Assembly: GCF_014192015.1 (NCBI RefSeq)
Contig: NZ_JACHXJ010000009.1
Coordinates: 1 to 64,000 of the forward strand
Length of the DNA: 64,000 bases
From: Paenibacillus rhizosphaerae
GTDB lineage: Bacteria > Bacillota > Bacilli > Paenibacillales > Paenibacillaceae
Reading direction: 5' to 3'
Of the stretch, positions 9,589 through 18,506 are shown one piece after another. A program made the translations under genes and the position numbers. The stretch's first letter is position 1, and the number at the start of each line of letters is the position of its first letter. The notes below the pieces were generated by a model. The model was not told where the DNA came from and ran no database searches. It saw only the letters and a program-made list of their open reading frames with translations.

Positions 9589-11421
9589 ATGTGTGGTATT
9601 GTCGGATATATTGGTAAAAAGGATACGCAAGCGGTATTGATCGAGGGTCTGAAGAAGTTGGAGTACCGCGGGTACGATTCTGCAGGTATTGCCGTCTTCA
9701 CCAACCAGGGATTGCAAATCGCCAAGGCTCAAGGCCGTTTGGCTAACCTGGAGTCCAAGCTGGAAGGAACGCCGCTGGTCGGAAGTGCCGGCATCGGGCA
9801 TACGCGTTGGGCGACGCATGGCAAGCCATCGGACGTGAATTCTCATCCGCATACGGACAACAGCCATAAATTTTCGGTCGTGCATAACGGCATTGTCGAA
9901 AATTATCTGGAGCTGAAGGATGAGCTGGTCAGCCAGGGACATCATTTCGTGTCGGAAACCGATACGGAGGTTATTTCCCACCTGATTGCCCGTGAATACG
10001 ACGGCGATATCGTCAAAGCGGTTCAGAAGGCCACCGGTTATATGCGCGGCGCCTTTGCCCTCGGGGTATTGACCGAGTACGAACCGGATAAGCTTGTGGC
10101 TGTGCGTCAAGCGAGCCCGTTGATTATCGGGATTGGTGAAGGAGAGAACTTCATCGGATCGGATATTCCGGCAATTCTTCAATATACGCGTAAAGTATAT
10201 ATTTTGAATGACGGTGAGATGGCCGTATTGACGCAGGATTCTGTCGAATTGATGACCATTGAGGGGAATTTTATTTCTCGGGAAATGATTCATGTCGACT
10301 GGGATGCAGTGACGGCGGAAAAAGGCGGCTTTGAGCATTTCATGCTGAAAGAGATCCATGAACAGCCAAAAGCTTATCGTGACACGATGCGTGGACGGAT
10401 TGACGAGTCGGGTAAAAAGGTAGTTCTGCCGGAGCTGAAGCTGACGGCCGATCAGATCACAAATATCCGCAACATCCAAATCATAGCCTGCGGTACAGCA
10501 TACCATGCAGGTCTCGTGGGACGCAGCGCGATTGAATCGCTGGTACGCATTCCGGTAGAGACGGACGTAGCGTCGGAATACCGTTACCGTTCTCCAATCG
10601 TAACGCCGGAAACGCTGGTCATTGTCGTCAGCCAATCTGGTGAAACGGCGGATACGCTCGCTGCGATGCGTGAAGCCAAGGCGAACGGCGCACACGTATT
10701 GGCCATCACCAATGTGGTGGGCAGCTCGATCGCCCGTGACGCCGACGACGTCATCGTGACGCTGGCCGGACCGGAAATCGCCGTAGCTTCCACCAAGGCG
10801 TATACGTCGCAGCTGATCGCGTTCTATCTGCTGGGGCTGTATCTCGCCGAGGTTCGCGGCACGCAGACGCCGGAAGCGGTGGCTCAGATCGTAGCCGCTA
10901 TGCAGGCTCTGCCGGAGCAAGTGGAAAGCATGCTGGCCAAGCCGGATGCCATTAAAGCCTATGCAGAGCATATTTCAAAGCATGAGCACTTATTCTTTAT
11001 CGGTCGCGGACTGGACTACGCGGTAGCACAGGAAGGTTCGCTGAAATTGAAAGAAATCTCTTATATTCACTCTGAAGCGTACGCAGCGGGTGAACTGAAG
11101 CACGGTACGCTGGCGCTGATCGAGGAAGGCATTCCGGTTATTGCCTTGGCCACCCAGGAAGCCGTTCTGGAGAAAACGGTCAGCAACATCAAGGAAGTGA
11201 GCGCACGCGGCGCGGACATCATGGCGATTACCCATGAAGAAAATGTCGCAGGTCTGCTGAAGTCGGTAGACCAGGCGTTTGCGATTCCGAAGACGCTGCC
11301 GCTGCTGACGCCGGCCCTGTCGGTTGTGCCGCTGCAGCTGCTGTCCTACTACGCATCGCTCGCCAGAGGTAACGACGTCGATAAGCCGCGGAATTTGGCG
11401 AAAAGCGTAACGGTGGAGTAA
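9589..11421 (+). CDS. glmS: Glutamine--fructose-6-phosphate aminotransferase GlmS
   Basis: Makes glucosamine-6-phosphate from fructose-6-phosphate and glutamine, the first step to amino sugars. The N-terminal glutaminase domain starts MCGIVGYIG, with Cys2 becoming the nucleophile after Met removal. Two SIS sugar-isomerase domains follow (about 290-420 and 460-590), and it ends PRNLAKSVTVE, the family C-terminus. The 610-residue length is standard. The start has GAACGGAGG upstream. Expression is set by the ribozyme in its leader and closed by a strong terminator. Confidence 0.98.
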   Translation: MCGIVGYIGKKDTQAVLIEGLKKLEYRGYDSAGIAVFTNQGLQIAKAQGRLANLESKLEGTPLVGSAGIGHTRWATHGKPSDVNSHPHTDNSHKFSVVHNGIVENYLELKDELVSQGHHFVSETDTEVISHLIAREYDGDIVKAVQKATGYMRGAFALGVLTEYEPDKLVAVRQASPLIIGIGEGENFIGSDIPAILQYTRKVYILNDGEMAVLTQDSVELMTIEGNFISREMIHVDWDAVTAEKGGFEHFMLKEIHEQPKAYRDTMRGRIDESGKKVVLPELKLTADQITNIRNIQIIACGTAYHAGLVGRSAIESLVRIPVETDVASEYRYRSPIVTPETLVIVVSQSGETADTLAAMREAKANGAHVLAITNVVGSSIARDADDVIVTLAGPEIAVASTKAYTSQLIAFYLLGLYLAEVRGTQTPEAVAQIVAAMQALPEQVESMLAKPDAIKAYAEHISKHEHLFFIGRGLDYAVAQEGSLKLKEISYIHSEAYAAGELKHGTLALIEEGIPVIALATQEAVLEKTVSNIKEVSARGADIMAITHEENVAGLLKSVDQAFAIPKTLPLLTPALSVVPLQLLSYYASLARGNDVDKPRNLAKSVTVE

Positions 11422-11470
11422 GGGTAGAAAAGGCAACAATACGACGACGATCGATATGAATTGATTACAG

Positions 11471-11517
11471 CGAAAGGCTTCGTCCTCAAAATGTGGGACG
11501 AAGCCTTTCGTTTTTTT
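11471..11517 (+). terminator. Strong terminator after glmS
   Basis: A 15-base perfect stem (CGAAAGGCTTCGTCC and complement) with a 10-base loop and seven T. Confidence 0.95.
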
Positions 11518-11853
11518 AATAGCGGGATAGCTCGTTGTAATGATGGTTGAGATTTTGCTCTAACTCCTAAAGGTGCCAGAGCATGCGACCGAAAGGGGAC
11601 ACTTTGGATGTAGCCTTTGTATCGTGGTCAACGAGGGTACTAACGGCTACTACCCTGAATGCGTTACATAAACCGTTGAATATAGCTGGATTTTTAGGTG
11701 TGCAATCGGAAGTACTTTTTTAAACACTATGGTGGAGCTGAGAAACCGTAGAGATCCATGATTGCAAGGAATCAAGTTAAAGGATATGATCTGTAAACGA
11801 AGAAATACATAATAAGCTGATCATTGGGATGACAAGAGGAGGAGGCATGCATT
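11518..11853. other. Gene-free stretch between glmS and a small gene
   Basis: About 335 bases without a supported gene. I looked for known riboswitch cores and saw none I could name. It presumably carries the promoter of the small gene at 11854. Confidence 0.5.
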
Positions 11854-12066
11854 TTGAATAAGAAGGATGATAAAAGGGTTCATTTCTACCATATTACATT
11901 ATCAAACGGTGAACTGCTTGAAAACATTAGAATTGAAGGCTCGCTGGAATGGAACCTTTCAGGCATCGCCGCACATCTGGTTGCAGTGGAAGATCCTGAC
12001 GGAAGAAAAATTGTATTGAGCAAATACCATATTGTCAAAGCAGAACTGATAAAGGTCGAAGATTGA
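11854..12066 (+). CDS. Small hypothetical protein, 70 aa
   Basis: I do not recognise this protein. It reads as a compact, soluble mixed-charge domain with beta-strand-like stretches (HFYHITLSNGELLENIRIEG, then HLVAVEDPDGRKIVLSKYHI) and no membrane segment or signal peptide. The start is TTG at 11854, eight bases after a strong AGAGGAGGAGG site; an ATG at 11847 gives only four codons. A bidirectional terminator follows at 12150. It stands alone between glmS and an unrelated broken transporter. Confidence 0.6.
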   Translation: MNKKDDKRVHFYHITLSNGELLENIRIEGSLEWNLSGIAAHLVAVEDPDGRKIVLSKYHIVKAELIKVED

Positions 12067-12149
12067 CAAAACTGATAAGTGTTATCTATAAACGGCTCGT
12101 TAGTGGTTTACCCATAGATGAAATTCTATCAATCAAAAAATCAGTAAAA

Positions 12150-12185
12150 GAAACCAAGAGCAGGAATCTGCCCTTGGTTTCTTTT
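12150..12185. terminator. Bidirectional terminator
   Basis: GAAACCAAG/CTTGGTTTC outer stem with a further GCAG/CTGC inner stem, flanked by T on one side and A on the other. It can serve the small gene on the plus strand and the transporter on the minus strand. Confidence 0.75.
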
Positions 12186-12211
12186 ATCCAGCGGACGGAG
12201 CTACTTAATAT

Positions 12212-13620
12212 TTATCTGTTCACTACCGGCGAGCGTTTACGAAGGCCGAGGGCGGTGATACCAATTCCGAGAAGGGAAGCGGCAATCGGAACCATCATCG
12301 CCGTGCGGTAGCCGTCGAGCAGCGCATGCGGTGATTTGTCGAAACCTGTAGCGCTGATCTGTACAGCGGTTACGACTGCCAAACCGAGTGCGGCGCCAAA
12401 CTGGAAGGAGGTATTCAATAAACCGCTGGCGAGCCCCTGCTCTTCTTCCGCTATGCCGTCCGTGGCGGCGATGGTTAAAGGTCCGTAAGTCAGCGAAAAG
12501 GCGAGGCCCGTCAGGATCATCGTCGGGAACATCGCTGCATAGGTCCAATCCAAACCGATGGGAAGGAATAGGGCGTAAGCTACAGCGGCAAGGCAGAACC
12601 CGCCGAAAATCACCGGGATATTGCCGAAACGGTTTACCAGCTTGGGGGTCAGGGTAGGTGCGAGTATGGAATCGACACCGACGGCGAGCAGGGCAAGACC
12701 CGTTTCCAGAGATGACCAGCCTCGCAGTTCTTGGAGATAGAGCACTGTCACGAATTGGAACCCGAAAAAAGAGCCGGCAAACAACATGGCACCCAGGTTT
12801 GCCCGTACGAGTGAGCTGGCAGAAAATATGCCAAGGCGTACCAAGGGGGCAGCCGAGTGTCGTTCAATGGTTGCGAAGAGACCAAAAAGCAGGGCACTGC
12901 AGGCTAGTATTCCGGGGTCCAGCTCCAGTCCAGGTTGGAGGATTCCACGACACCGTAAACCAGAAGCAGCATAGCCGCCGTGACGCTGGTTGCACCGGCC
13001 AGATCGAAGCCTTTGGAGGAGGCCTCCGGCCGACCGGAGGCCGGTATGAGGCGAATGGCGGCTAGAAGAATCACGAATGCCAGCAGGACGGGACCAAAGA
13101 AAACCCACCGCCAGCTGATCTCGCTTAAGATGCCTCCAACCACAAGACCCAGTGAAAACCCGGCAGCCGCTGTCCCGGCATATACAAGCAAGGCCTTGTT
13201 ACGTGCAGCACCTTCCGCAAAGCTTGTCGTAATAATGGATAAGCCGGCCGGAGTCATGAACGCTGCACTAATGCCTGTAACGAACCGGGCGGTGATCAAC
13301 ATCCAGCCTTCGGTCGATAATCCTCCTAGCCCGGAGAAAGCAAAGAAAACTGCGAGCCATACCAGAAACATTCTTCTTCGCCCGAACAGGTCGGCTGCCT
13401 GGCCTCCCAGCAGCATGAAGCCGCCATACCCCAGGACATAGGCGCTGACTACCCATTGCAGCGAACCGGTCGACATGCCCAGTTCAGCACGGATCGAGGG
13501 TAGAGCCACGCCCATCATCGACACGTCGATCCCCTCCAGAAAAATAGCACCGCACAAAACGAACAATAAGCCCCAGGGAAGCTTGCCGGAACTTTGAAAC
13601 ATTTGACCATTTACCTTCAT
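12212..13620 (-). pseudogene. MFS drug transporter, frameshifted
   Basis: Two pieces of one Major Facilitator drug:proton antiporter of the 14-helix (DHA2) type. The N-terminal piece (13620 down to about 12906) holds the first six or seven helices with the D-LFGRRRMF loop motif. The C-terminal piece continues in another frame from about 12917 to 12212 (ILACSALLFGLF onward). The switch falls at a run of four G on the plus strand (12914-12917); adding one base there rejoins both frames without a stop. So it is either a recent one-base deletion or a sequencing error. The start at 13620 follows AGGAGGAGG. Confidence 0.85.
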
Positions 13621-13730
13621 TTGATATGTCCTCCTCCTCATGAATAATCATTCCAAACAGAACCAGTGGATAGGGTCTGCTGATTTCTTATTGGCACAAG
13701 GAGATTATGTATCATATAATCGAGGAACAG

Positions 13731-13796
13731 AAGTACGCACTTTTTTGTGTCATTTTTACCAAAAGGTAATATAGGAACCCAAAAGTACCTATTTTG
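13731..13796. promoter_or_regulatory. Candidate HxlR operators in a divergent promoter region
   Basis: Between the MFS gene and the HxlR regulator lie a perfect inverted repeat TTACC-AAAA-GGTAA (13756-13769) and two direct copies of AAGTAC followed by A/T-rich bases (13731 and 13783). This is a typical site for autoregulation and control of the divergent pump. Confidence 0.45.
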
Positions 13797-13813
13797 AGCG
13801 GGGGAAAAATGCC

Positions 13814-14167
13814 ATGAAAACGAGTATGCCGCAAACTTTTAATATACCTATAGAAGCGACCCTGGAAGTCATCGGGGGGAAATGGAAAACGCTCATTTTA
13901 TGCCATTTAACCTATGGAGCGAAACGAACGAGCGAGCTAAAAAAATTGACCCCGGGCATCACGCAAAAAATGCTGACCCAGCAGCTTAGAGAGCTGGAGG
14001 AGGATGGGGTGATCATCAGGACGGTATACAACCAGGTCCCGCCGAAAGTTGTGTACGAATTGAGCGAGCTGGGCCAGTCACTTCGGCCGGTCATCGATGT
14101 GATGTGCGAATGGGGAGAGCGGTACATTCAGGGATCGACCGAGAAGCAGGCAAGCTCGAACATATGA
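13814..14167 (+). CDS. HxlR-family transcriptional regulator
   Basis: A winged-helix DNA-binding protein of the HxlR group, 117 residues. The family pattern is clear: IGGKWKTLILCHL near residue 20, GITQKMLTQQLRELEEDGVI near 52, VPPKVVYELSELGQSL near 76. Many members sense electrophiles or redox stress and control a neighbouring gene. The divergent MFS pump is the obvious target, although that gene is broken here. GGGGGAAAAATGCC precedes the ATG; a nearer upstream ATG gives an immediate stop. Confidence 0.92.
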   Translation: MKTSMPQTFNIPIEATLEVIGGKWKTLILCHLTYGAKRTSELKKLTPGITQKMLTQQLRELEEDGVIIRTVYNQVPPKVVYELSELGQSLRPVIDVMCEWGERYIQGSTEKQASSNI

Positions 14168-14185
14168 CGTAAGCCGTGGAGAAAC

Positions 14186-14223
14186 TAAAAAAGAGCTCAG
14201 CAGCCAAGCTGAACTCTTTTTTT
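14186..14223. terminator. Bidirectional terminator
   Basis: Stem AAAAAGAG and TCAGC paired with GCTGA and CTCTTTTT, with a six-base loop and T runs on both strands. It lies between convergent genes. Confidence 0.85.
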
Positions 14224-14272
14224 ATTCCCATTTTATGATTTGCGGATTTTAAGAATCCGTCCGATAGGTAAC

Positions 14273-15370
14273 TTAGTATTGATAAAAATACAAAATAATG
14301 GCGGCGACCACAAGCACGCAGAAAAGGGTGAAGAACGTAATTTTCCATCCGCTGCGCGGGACCTTGCCGCTGATGCTGCCCGTCTCCCCGTTGACCATAT
14401 ACCGATAAGTCTTCTCCTTGTACGTGTAAGAAGCGTTCCAAAGCGGCAGCAGGATATGCTTGTAGGTCCGCTCGGAATATCGGGTATCGATGCTGAGGTT
14501 GCGCAGTTCGTCCCCGCCGATTTGCCGGCGTATCGAATCTTCCAGGCTGTCGTCTATCCGCGATACGGCGTCACTCCAACCCTCACGCAGGGGCACGGTA
14601 TACCTTTCCGCCACAAAGCCGCTTAAATATTCAGGCTTGTATGGTCGAAGGTCCTCCAGGCTGAAATCGTCAAATTGCTCCATGAGGCGGGTGTCGTGTT
14701 GTTTGGAAGCAGGAACAAGCACATCGTTGAAAAACCGATCATAAGAGCCGGAAGTCCAGTGCCACACGGTGTAGCGGACCTGTTCCTCGTACGTCTCTGT
14801 TTTCCCGTCAACAGTCCGGGTACGCGTCTCCGTGCGATAATGATAGGTTCCCACCTCTGCCGAATAGTCGGAATCGGTCTGGGCATCAAAGGTCCAGAAG
14901 GGGACATAAATGCCGGAAACATTCGAGCGGGTTTGCTGCTTTTTGAAGGCATTTGGCACGAACCATTTTTTCTTCTTCCACTTCAGGAACAGGGCGCTCG
15001 CCTCATCCTTCGAGATGTGAAAGGGGATGATGGATTCGGGCCTTATGCTGTCCGGATCCCCTTGAGGCAGGACCTTGGGGGATCCGCAAAATGCACATAG
15101 AGCCGCCGTCTGCGCGGCAGGCAGGAGCATCTGGGCCCCGCAGTTTTCGCATTGCACGGCCTGCTGCTCGGTCCCCCAGTCTTTCAAAGCCTTATCTTCT
15201 TCATCCGCGAAATCCAGCTCGAATTCAATGGGCTCGAACGGGTAACGGGGCTGTTCAATGGGAGCCAGGCTTCCGCAATAAGTGCATTTCATCTGCTGGG
15301 TTTCGGTATCAAAAATCATTTGCGCCCCGCAGCCCGAGCAGGGGAAGCGGATCGGTGCTTCGACGGACAT
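14273..15370 (-). CDS. Zinc-ribbon membrane protein (TFIIB-type / YdjG-like)
   Basis: A 365-residue protein with two N-terminal zinc ribbons (CSGC...CTYC near residues 11-32 and CENC...CAFC near 75-95), a long soluble middle, and one C-terminal membrane helix (about 342-362). It resembles the 'TFIIB-type zinc ribbon' proteins, including B. subtilis YdjG, which helps anchor the phage-shock protein PspA. It follows the SPFH gene by 12 bases with a GAGGAG site in the gap, so the two are co-transcribed. No pspA or ydjH is adjacent. A membrane-stress role is inferred from the family. Confidence 0.75.
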   Translation of the reverse strand: MSVEAPIRFPCSGCGAQMIFDTETQQMKCTYCGSLAPIEQPRYPFEPIEFELDFADEEDKALKDWGTEQQAVQCENCGAQMLLPAAQTAALCAFCGSPKVLPQGDPDSIRPESIIPFHISKDEASALFLKWKKKKWFVPNAFKKQQTRSNVSGIYVPFWTFDAQTDSDYSAEVGTYHYRTETRTRTVDGKTETYEEQVRYTVWHWTSGSYDRFFNDVLVPASKQHDTRLMEQFDDFSLEDLRPYKPEYLSGFVAERYTVPLREGWSDAVSRIDDSLEDSIRRQIGGDELRNLSIDTRYSERTYKHILLPLWNASYTYKEKTYRYMVNGETGSISGKVPRSGWKITFFTLFCVLVVAAIILYFYQY

Positions 15371-15382
15371 AAGCGCTCTCCT

Positions 15383-16453
15383 CTACACTTTATTGCCGCA
15401 GCTCGGACAGAATTTCATCGTGCTGCTCAAGCTGCCCCCACACTCCGCGCAAAATTTTTTCTCCGGCCGCGGCGTACCGCATTCCGGGCAAAACTTCTCG
15501 GTGGCTTTGAGTCCTTGGCCGCATTGGGCGCAGGGCTCGGTATCAACGGCTGGCGGATTGGAAGGCGCGGCAGATGGCGTTTCCGCAGCACCTGCCGAAG
15601 GCTTCATGGCTTGATTGAACATTTGTCCCATGGCCATGCCCGCCCCGAGGCTTGCCCCGGCGCCTGCCAGCCCGCTGTCGGGATTGTTGGCTGCATCGCG
15701 AAGCGATTCGGCGGCCTGAAACTTCATGTACTGATCGAGATTGCCGGCAATATTCATGGATGATTTGCGGTCGATCATTTTTTCGACTTCTTCCGGAAGT
15801 GAAATGTTTTCAATAAAAAATCCGGACAGGGACAGACCCATGGCGTTGAAAATCGGCTCCAGCTTGGTTCGGAGCGCGGAGCTCAGCTCGTCGTACTGCA
15901 GCGCGAGATCCATGATCGGAATTTTGGCCTCGCCAATCAGGTCGCTCACACCGGACACGATCACCGACTTGAGATAACCGCCGATTTGGTCCGAACCGAA
16001 TGAGGACTGCGTCCCGAAAATTTCCTTAAGAAACAATGCCGGATCTTGTACACGGAACGCGTAGCTGCCGAATCCCCGTATCCGGATGGCTCCGAATTCG
16101 GGATCCCGCATCATGATGGGATTGGTCGTTCCCCATTTCTGGTCTGTGAAAGTACGCGTGTTTACAAAATACACATCAGCCTTAAACGGCGAATTGAATG
16201 CATATTTCCATGACTTTAACGCCGTCAGAACCGGCATGTTCTGCGTGCTTAAGGTATACGTGCCAGGGCCGAACACATCGGCGATCTGGCCCTCGTTCAG
16301 AAAAATCGCGGCCTGCGATTCCCGTACCGTCAGCCTCGCGCCCATCTTAATCGCTTTATCGTATACCGGAAACTGATGTACGATTTCATTGGTGTTGTCC
16401 GTCCATTCAATAACCTCGATAAATTGGCCTTTAATAAAAGAAAACAAACCCAT
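15383..16453 (-). CDS. SPFH-domain protein with C-terminal zinc ribbons (YdjI-like)
   Basis: A 356-residue protein with an N-terminal SPFH (band-7/flotillin-like) domain to about residue 225, a low-complexity linker rich in Ala, Gly and Pro, and two zinc-ribbon motifs at the end (CAQC...CPEC and CAEC...CPSC). This is the 'virion core protein'-type family that includes B. subtilis YdjI. It probably oligomerises on the inner face of the membrane. It is the first gene of a two-gene minus-strand unit with the zinc-ribbon membrane protein. Confidence 0.82.
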   Translation of the reverse strand: MGLFSFIKGQFIEVIEWTDNTNEIVHQFPVYDKAIKMGARLTVRESQAAIFLNEGQIADVFGPGTYTLSTQNMPVLTALKSWKYAFNSPFKADVYFVNTRTFTDQKWGTTNPIMMRDPEFGAIRIRGFGSYAFRVQDPALFLKEIFGTQSSFGSDQIGGYLKSVIVSGVSDLIGEAKIPIMDLALQYDELSSALRTKLEPIFNAMGLSLSGFFIENISLPEEVEKMIDRKSSMNIAGNLDQYMKFQAAESLRDAANNPDSGLAGAGASLGAGMAMGQMFNQAMKPSAGAAETPSAAPSNPPAVDTEPCAQCGQGLKATEKFCPECGTPRPEKKFCAECGGSLSSTMKFCPSCGNKV

Positions 16454-16617
16454 CGTTCAACCTCCATCTTCATTCCATATAGAAGGAACATACAATTATT
16501 TTCTATTATACGTGAATCCGGTTTCTCCGTCTCAACGAATCGATGAGGTTTCATCACCATGCGCCACCAAAGGACAAAATCCGCCGGAGAGGGGGAAGTT
16601 GTACTTTCTTATCCCTG

Positions 16618-16662
16618 AAAAAAAGACGACCCGTCATGGCTTCAGCCATACAGGTCGTCTTT
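16618..16662. terminator. Terminator after the tyrosine phosphatase gene
   Basis: AAAGACGACC/GGTCGTCTTT stem with a second hairpin in the loop and T on both sides. It ends the minus-strand phosphatase gene. Confidence 0.75.
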
Positions 16663-16693
16663 AGGTTCGCACCCGGAAGAACCGGATATGTGA

Positions 16694-17836
16694 CTATTCG
16701 AGATACATTCGCTTCAGCTTCGCTTGTTCGTCTTTGCTCAGCCCCAGGCCTTTTTCCAGGAAGCCTTGGATCGAGCCGTATTTTTTGGCCATTTCGTCAA
16801 AAGCGGCGTTGATATATTCCGGGCGGACGTCCATTAACGCTGTGATGACTTCAATCGCATTTTCGTCCGTCAGGTTAAACTGCTTCACCATGGCGTCCAC
16901 AGCCGCCTTGTTGTATGCTTCGCGGTACTTGTTGCTGAGCAGGAAGTCCTGTACCACAGTTTCTTTCGGTACGCCGAGTGCCAGCAGCATCAATGCCGAT
17001 CCGAGGCCGGTGCGGTCTTTACCTGCGGTGCAGTGCTGTACAAGCGCGGCGGATGCCGGATCCAGCATCATGTCGAACAATTTCACGTAAGCCGAAGGGG
17101 AGTCGACCATGTCGCGGTTGGCGGCGATCAGTACGTCGCCGGGCTTGCCCATTTTGTCGAATTCCCCGCTCGCCATAAAGCTCATGATGTCGGTGCCGCT
17201 TCCGGATTGGCCAAAGATCGGGTTGCGGACATAGGCCGCGCCAGGAATCACCGGATCGGGCTTGGACTTCACTTCATCGTCCGTGCGGTAGTCCACGATA
17301 GTTTTCAGGCCGCTCTTCTGCAAATAAGCAATGTCGCTTGCCGTCAGCCCGGCCAGCTCGTCCGAGCGGAACAGCTTGCCCCATTTAACCGTTTTGCCGT
17401 CCGTAGTCTTGTAGCCGCCGAGATCGCGGAAGTTGGTGGCGCCTTGGAGCGGCAGCAGGCGCTCGGCGGTTTGGATGACGGCGCCGCTCGCCGCCTTCAC
17501 TTTAAAGTAAACGCGGCTGCCCGGATTCGGATCCTTCGTTCGCAGGCCGCCAAACGATGCGTAGGTCCGGGCAAGCTCTTTCCAGCCGCTGTCCGGATCT
17601 GGGCTCCAGTAAACTTTAACCGGACCCAAATTGGCGGTGGTCTGCCAGCGCAGTGTCAGCGTATCGTCTTTGGCCCGTTCCACAGTAGCCCCGCTAAAGC
17701 CGCTCTGTTTGGCCTTGGCTTGAATGCCGGACACGGGTGCTTTGCCCGCAGGTGCAGCGGCGCTGGCCATGGCCGCCGACAGCGGCGTGGCCGAAAGCAG
17801 CAGGGCCGTCCCCAGCATAATCGTTTTTTTCATCAT
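16694..17836 (-). CDS. Secreted tyrosine-protein phosphatase
   Basis: A 380-residue exported protein of the Y_phosphatase3 family (Listeria LipA-like). A Sec signal peptide spans about residues 1-25 (MMKKTIMLGTALLLSA...). A short all-beta module follows, and the catalytic domain starts at NFRDLGGYKT. The P-loop HCTAGKDRTG carries the catalytic Cys and Arg. The start is taken at 17836, with GGGAGA about nine bases upstream; the longer frame to 17872 adds a poor N-terminus before the signal peptide. Likely substrates are phosphotyrosine or phosphoinositides outside the cell; this is not shown by the sequence. Confidence 0.88.
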   Translation of the reverse strand: MMKKTIMLGTALLLSATPLSAAMASAAAPAGKAPVSGIQAKAKQSGFSGATVERAKDDTLTLRWQTTANLGPVKVYWSPDPDSGWKELARTYASFGGLRTKDPNPGSRVYFKVKAASGAVIQTAERLLPLQGATNFRDLGGYKTTDGKTVKWGKLFRSDELAGLTASDIAYLQKSGLKTIVDYRTDDEVKSKPDPVIPGAAYVRNPIFGQSGSGTDIMSFMASGEFDKMGKPGDVLIAANRDMVDSPSAYVKLFDMMLDPASAALVQHCTAGKDRTGLGSALMLLALGVPKETVVQDFLLSNKYREAYNKAAVDAMVKQFNLTDENAIEVITALMDVRPEYINAAFDEMAKKYGSIQGFLEKGLGLSKDEQAKLKRMYLE

Positions 17837-18121
17837 GGTGATTGTTCTCCCCTCTGGTCTTGAAAAATACATGTTGTATGCATGTTGTTCTTTTTATTTT
17901 GGGGGAGAAGTGTTGGAGACATGTTATCCGAGCATCAATGGAAGGTAAAATCGTGTCCGTAATACATAAATCCCGATGAAGGCGTCAGACCCGGTGATCG
18001 AAGTAAGTTCTCTTCGCGGATGCCGCCTGAAGAATATAGGAAATTCGGCATGCGGGCAGGGGGTTCCCGATCGGTGTCGAATAATTAATTTGGAAGTAAA
18101 AGGAACAGGGGGATGGAAGTC

Positions 18122-18472
18122 ATGAAGGTAAAGCGGATCGTCACGAACATTTATGCTGAGGATCTTGCGGCCGCCCGGGCTTTTTACGAGGACGTACTCG
18201 GTTTGGAGAAATGGATGGACCACGGATGGATCGCCACATACGGGACCGATACCCGAATGGATGTTCAGGTCAGCGTGGCATCGGAAGGGGGCTCGGGTAC
18301 CCCGGTGCCGGATCTGTCCATCGAAGTGGACGACGTTGACGAAGCCCTGGACCGCATGGTGCAGGCGGGCTTTCGGATCGAATACGGACCGGCGGATGAA
18401 CCGTGGGGTGTGCGCCGCTTCTATGTAAGAGACCCTTTTGGTAAACTAGTCAATATCCTGGCTCACGCCTAA
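18122..18472 (+). CDS. VOC (glyoxalase/bleomycin-resistance) family protein
   Basis: A single-domain vicinal-oxygen-chelate protein of about 116 residues, with the typical start NIYAEDLAAARAFYEDVLGL and the end FYVRDPFGKLVNILAHA. Members bind metals or small molecules; the substrate cannot be read here. I chose the ATG at 18122 because GGGGG lies about eight bases before it; the ATG at 18113 has its site too close. It lies 34 bases before an ABC exporter gene and may be co-transcribed with it. Confidence 0.8.
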   Translation: MKVKRIVTNIYAEDLAAARAFYEDVLGLEKWMDHGWIATYGTDTRMDVQVSVASEGGSGTPVPDLSIEVDDVDEALDRMVQAGFRIEYGPADEPWGVRRFYVRDPFGKLVNILAHA

Positions 18473-18506
18473 CCGTAAAATAACAACAAGGAAGTGTGAT
18501 ACATCC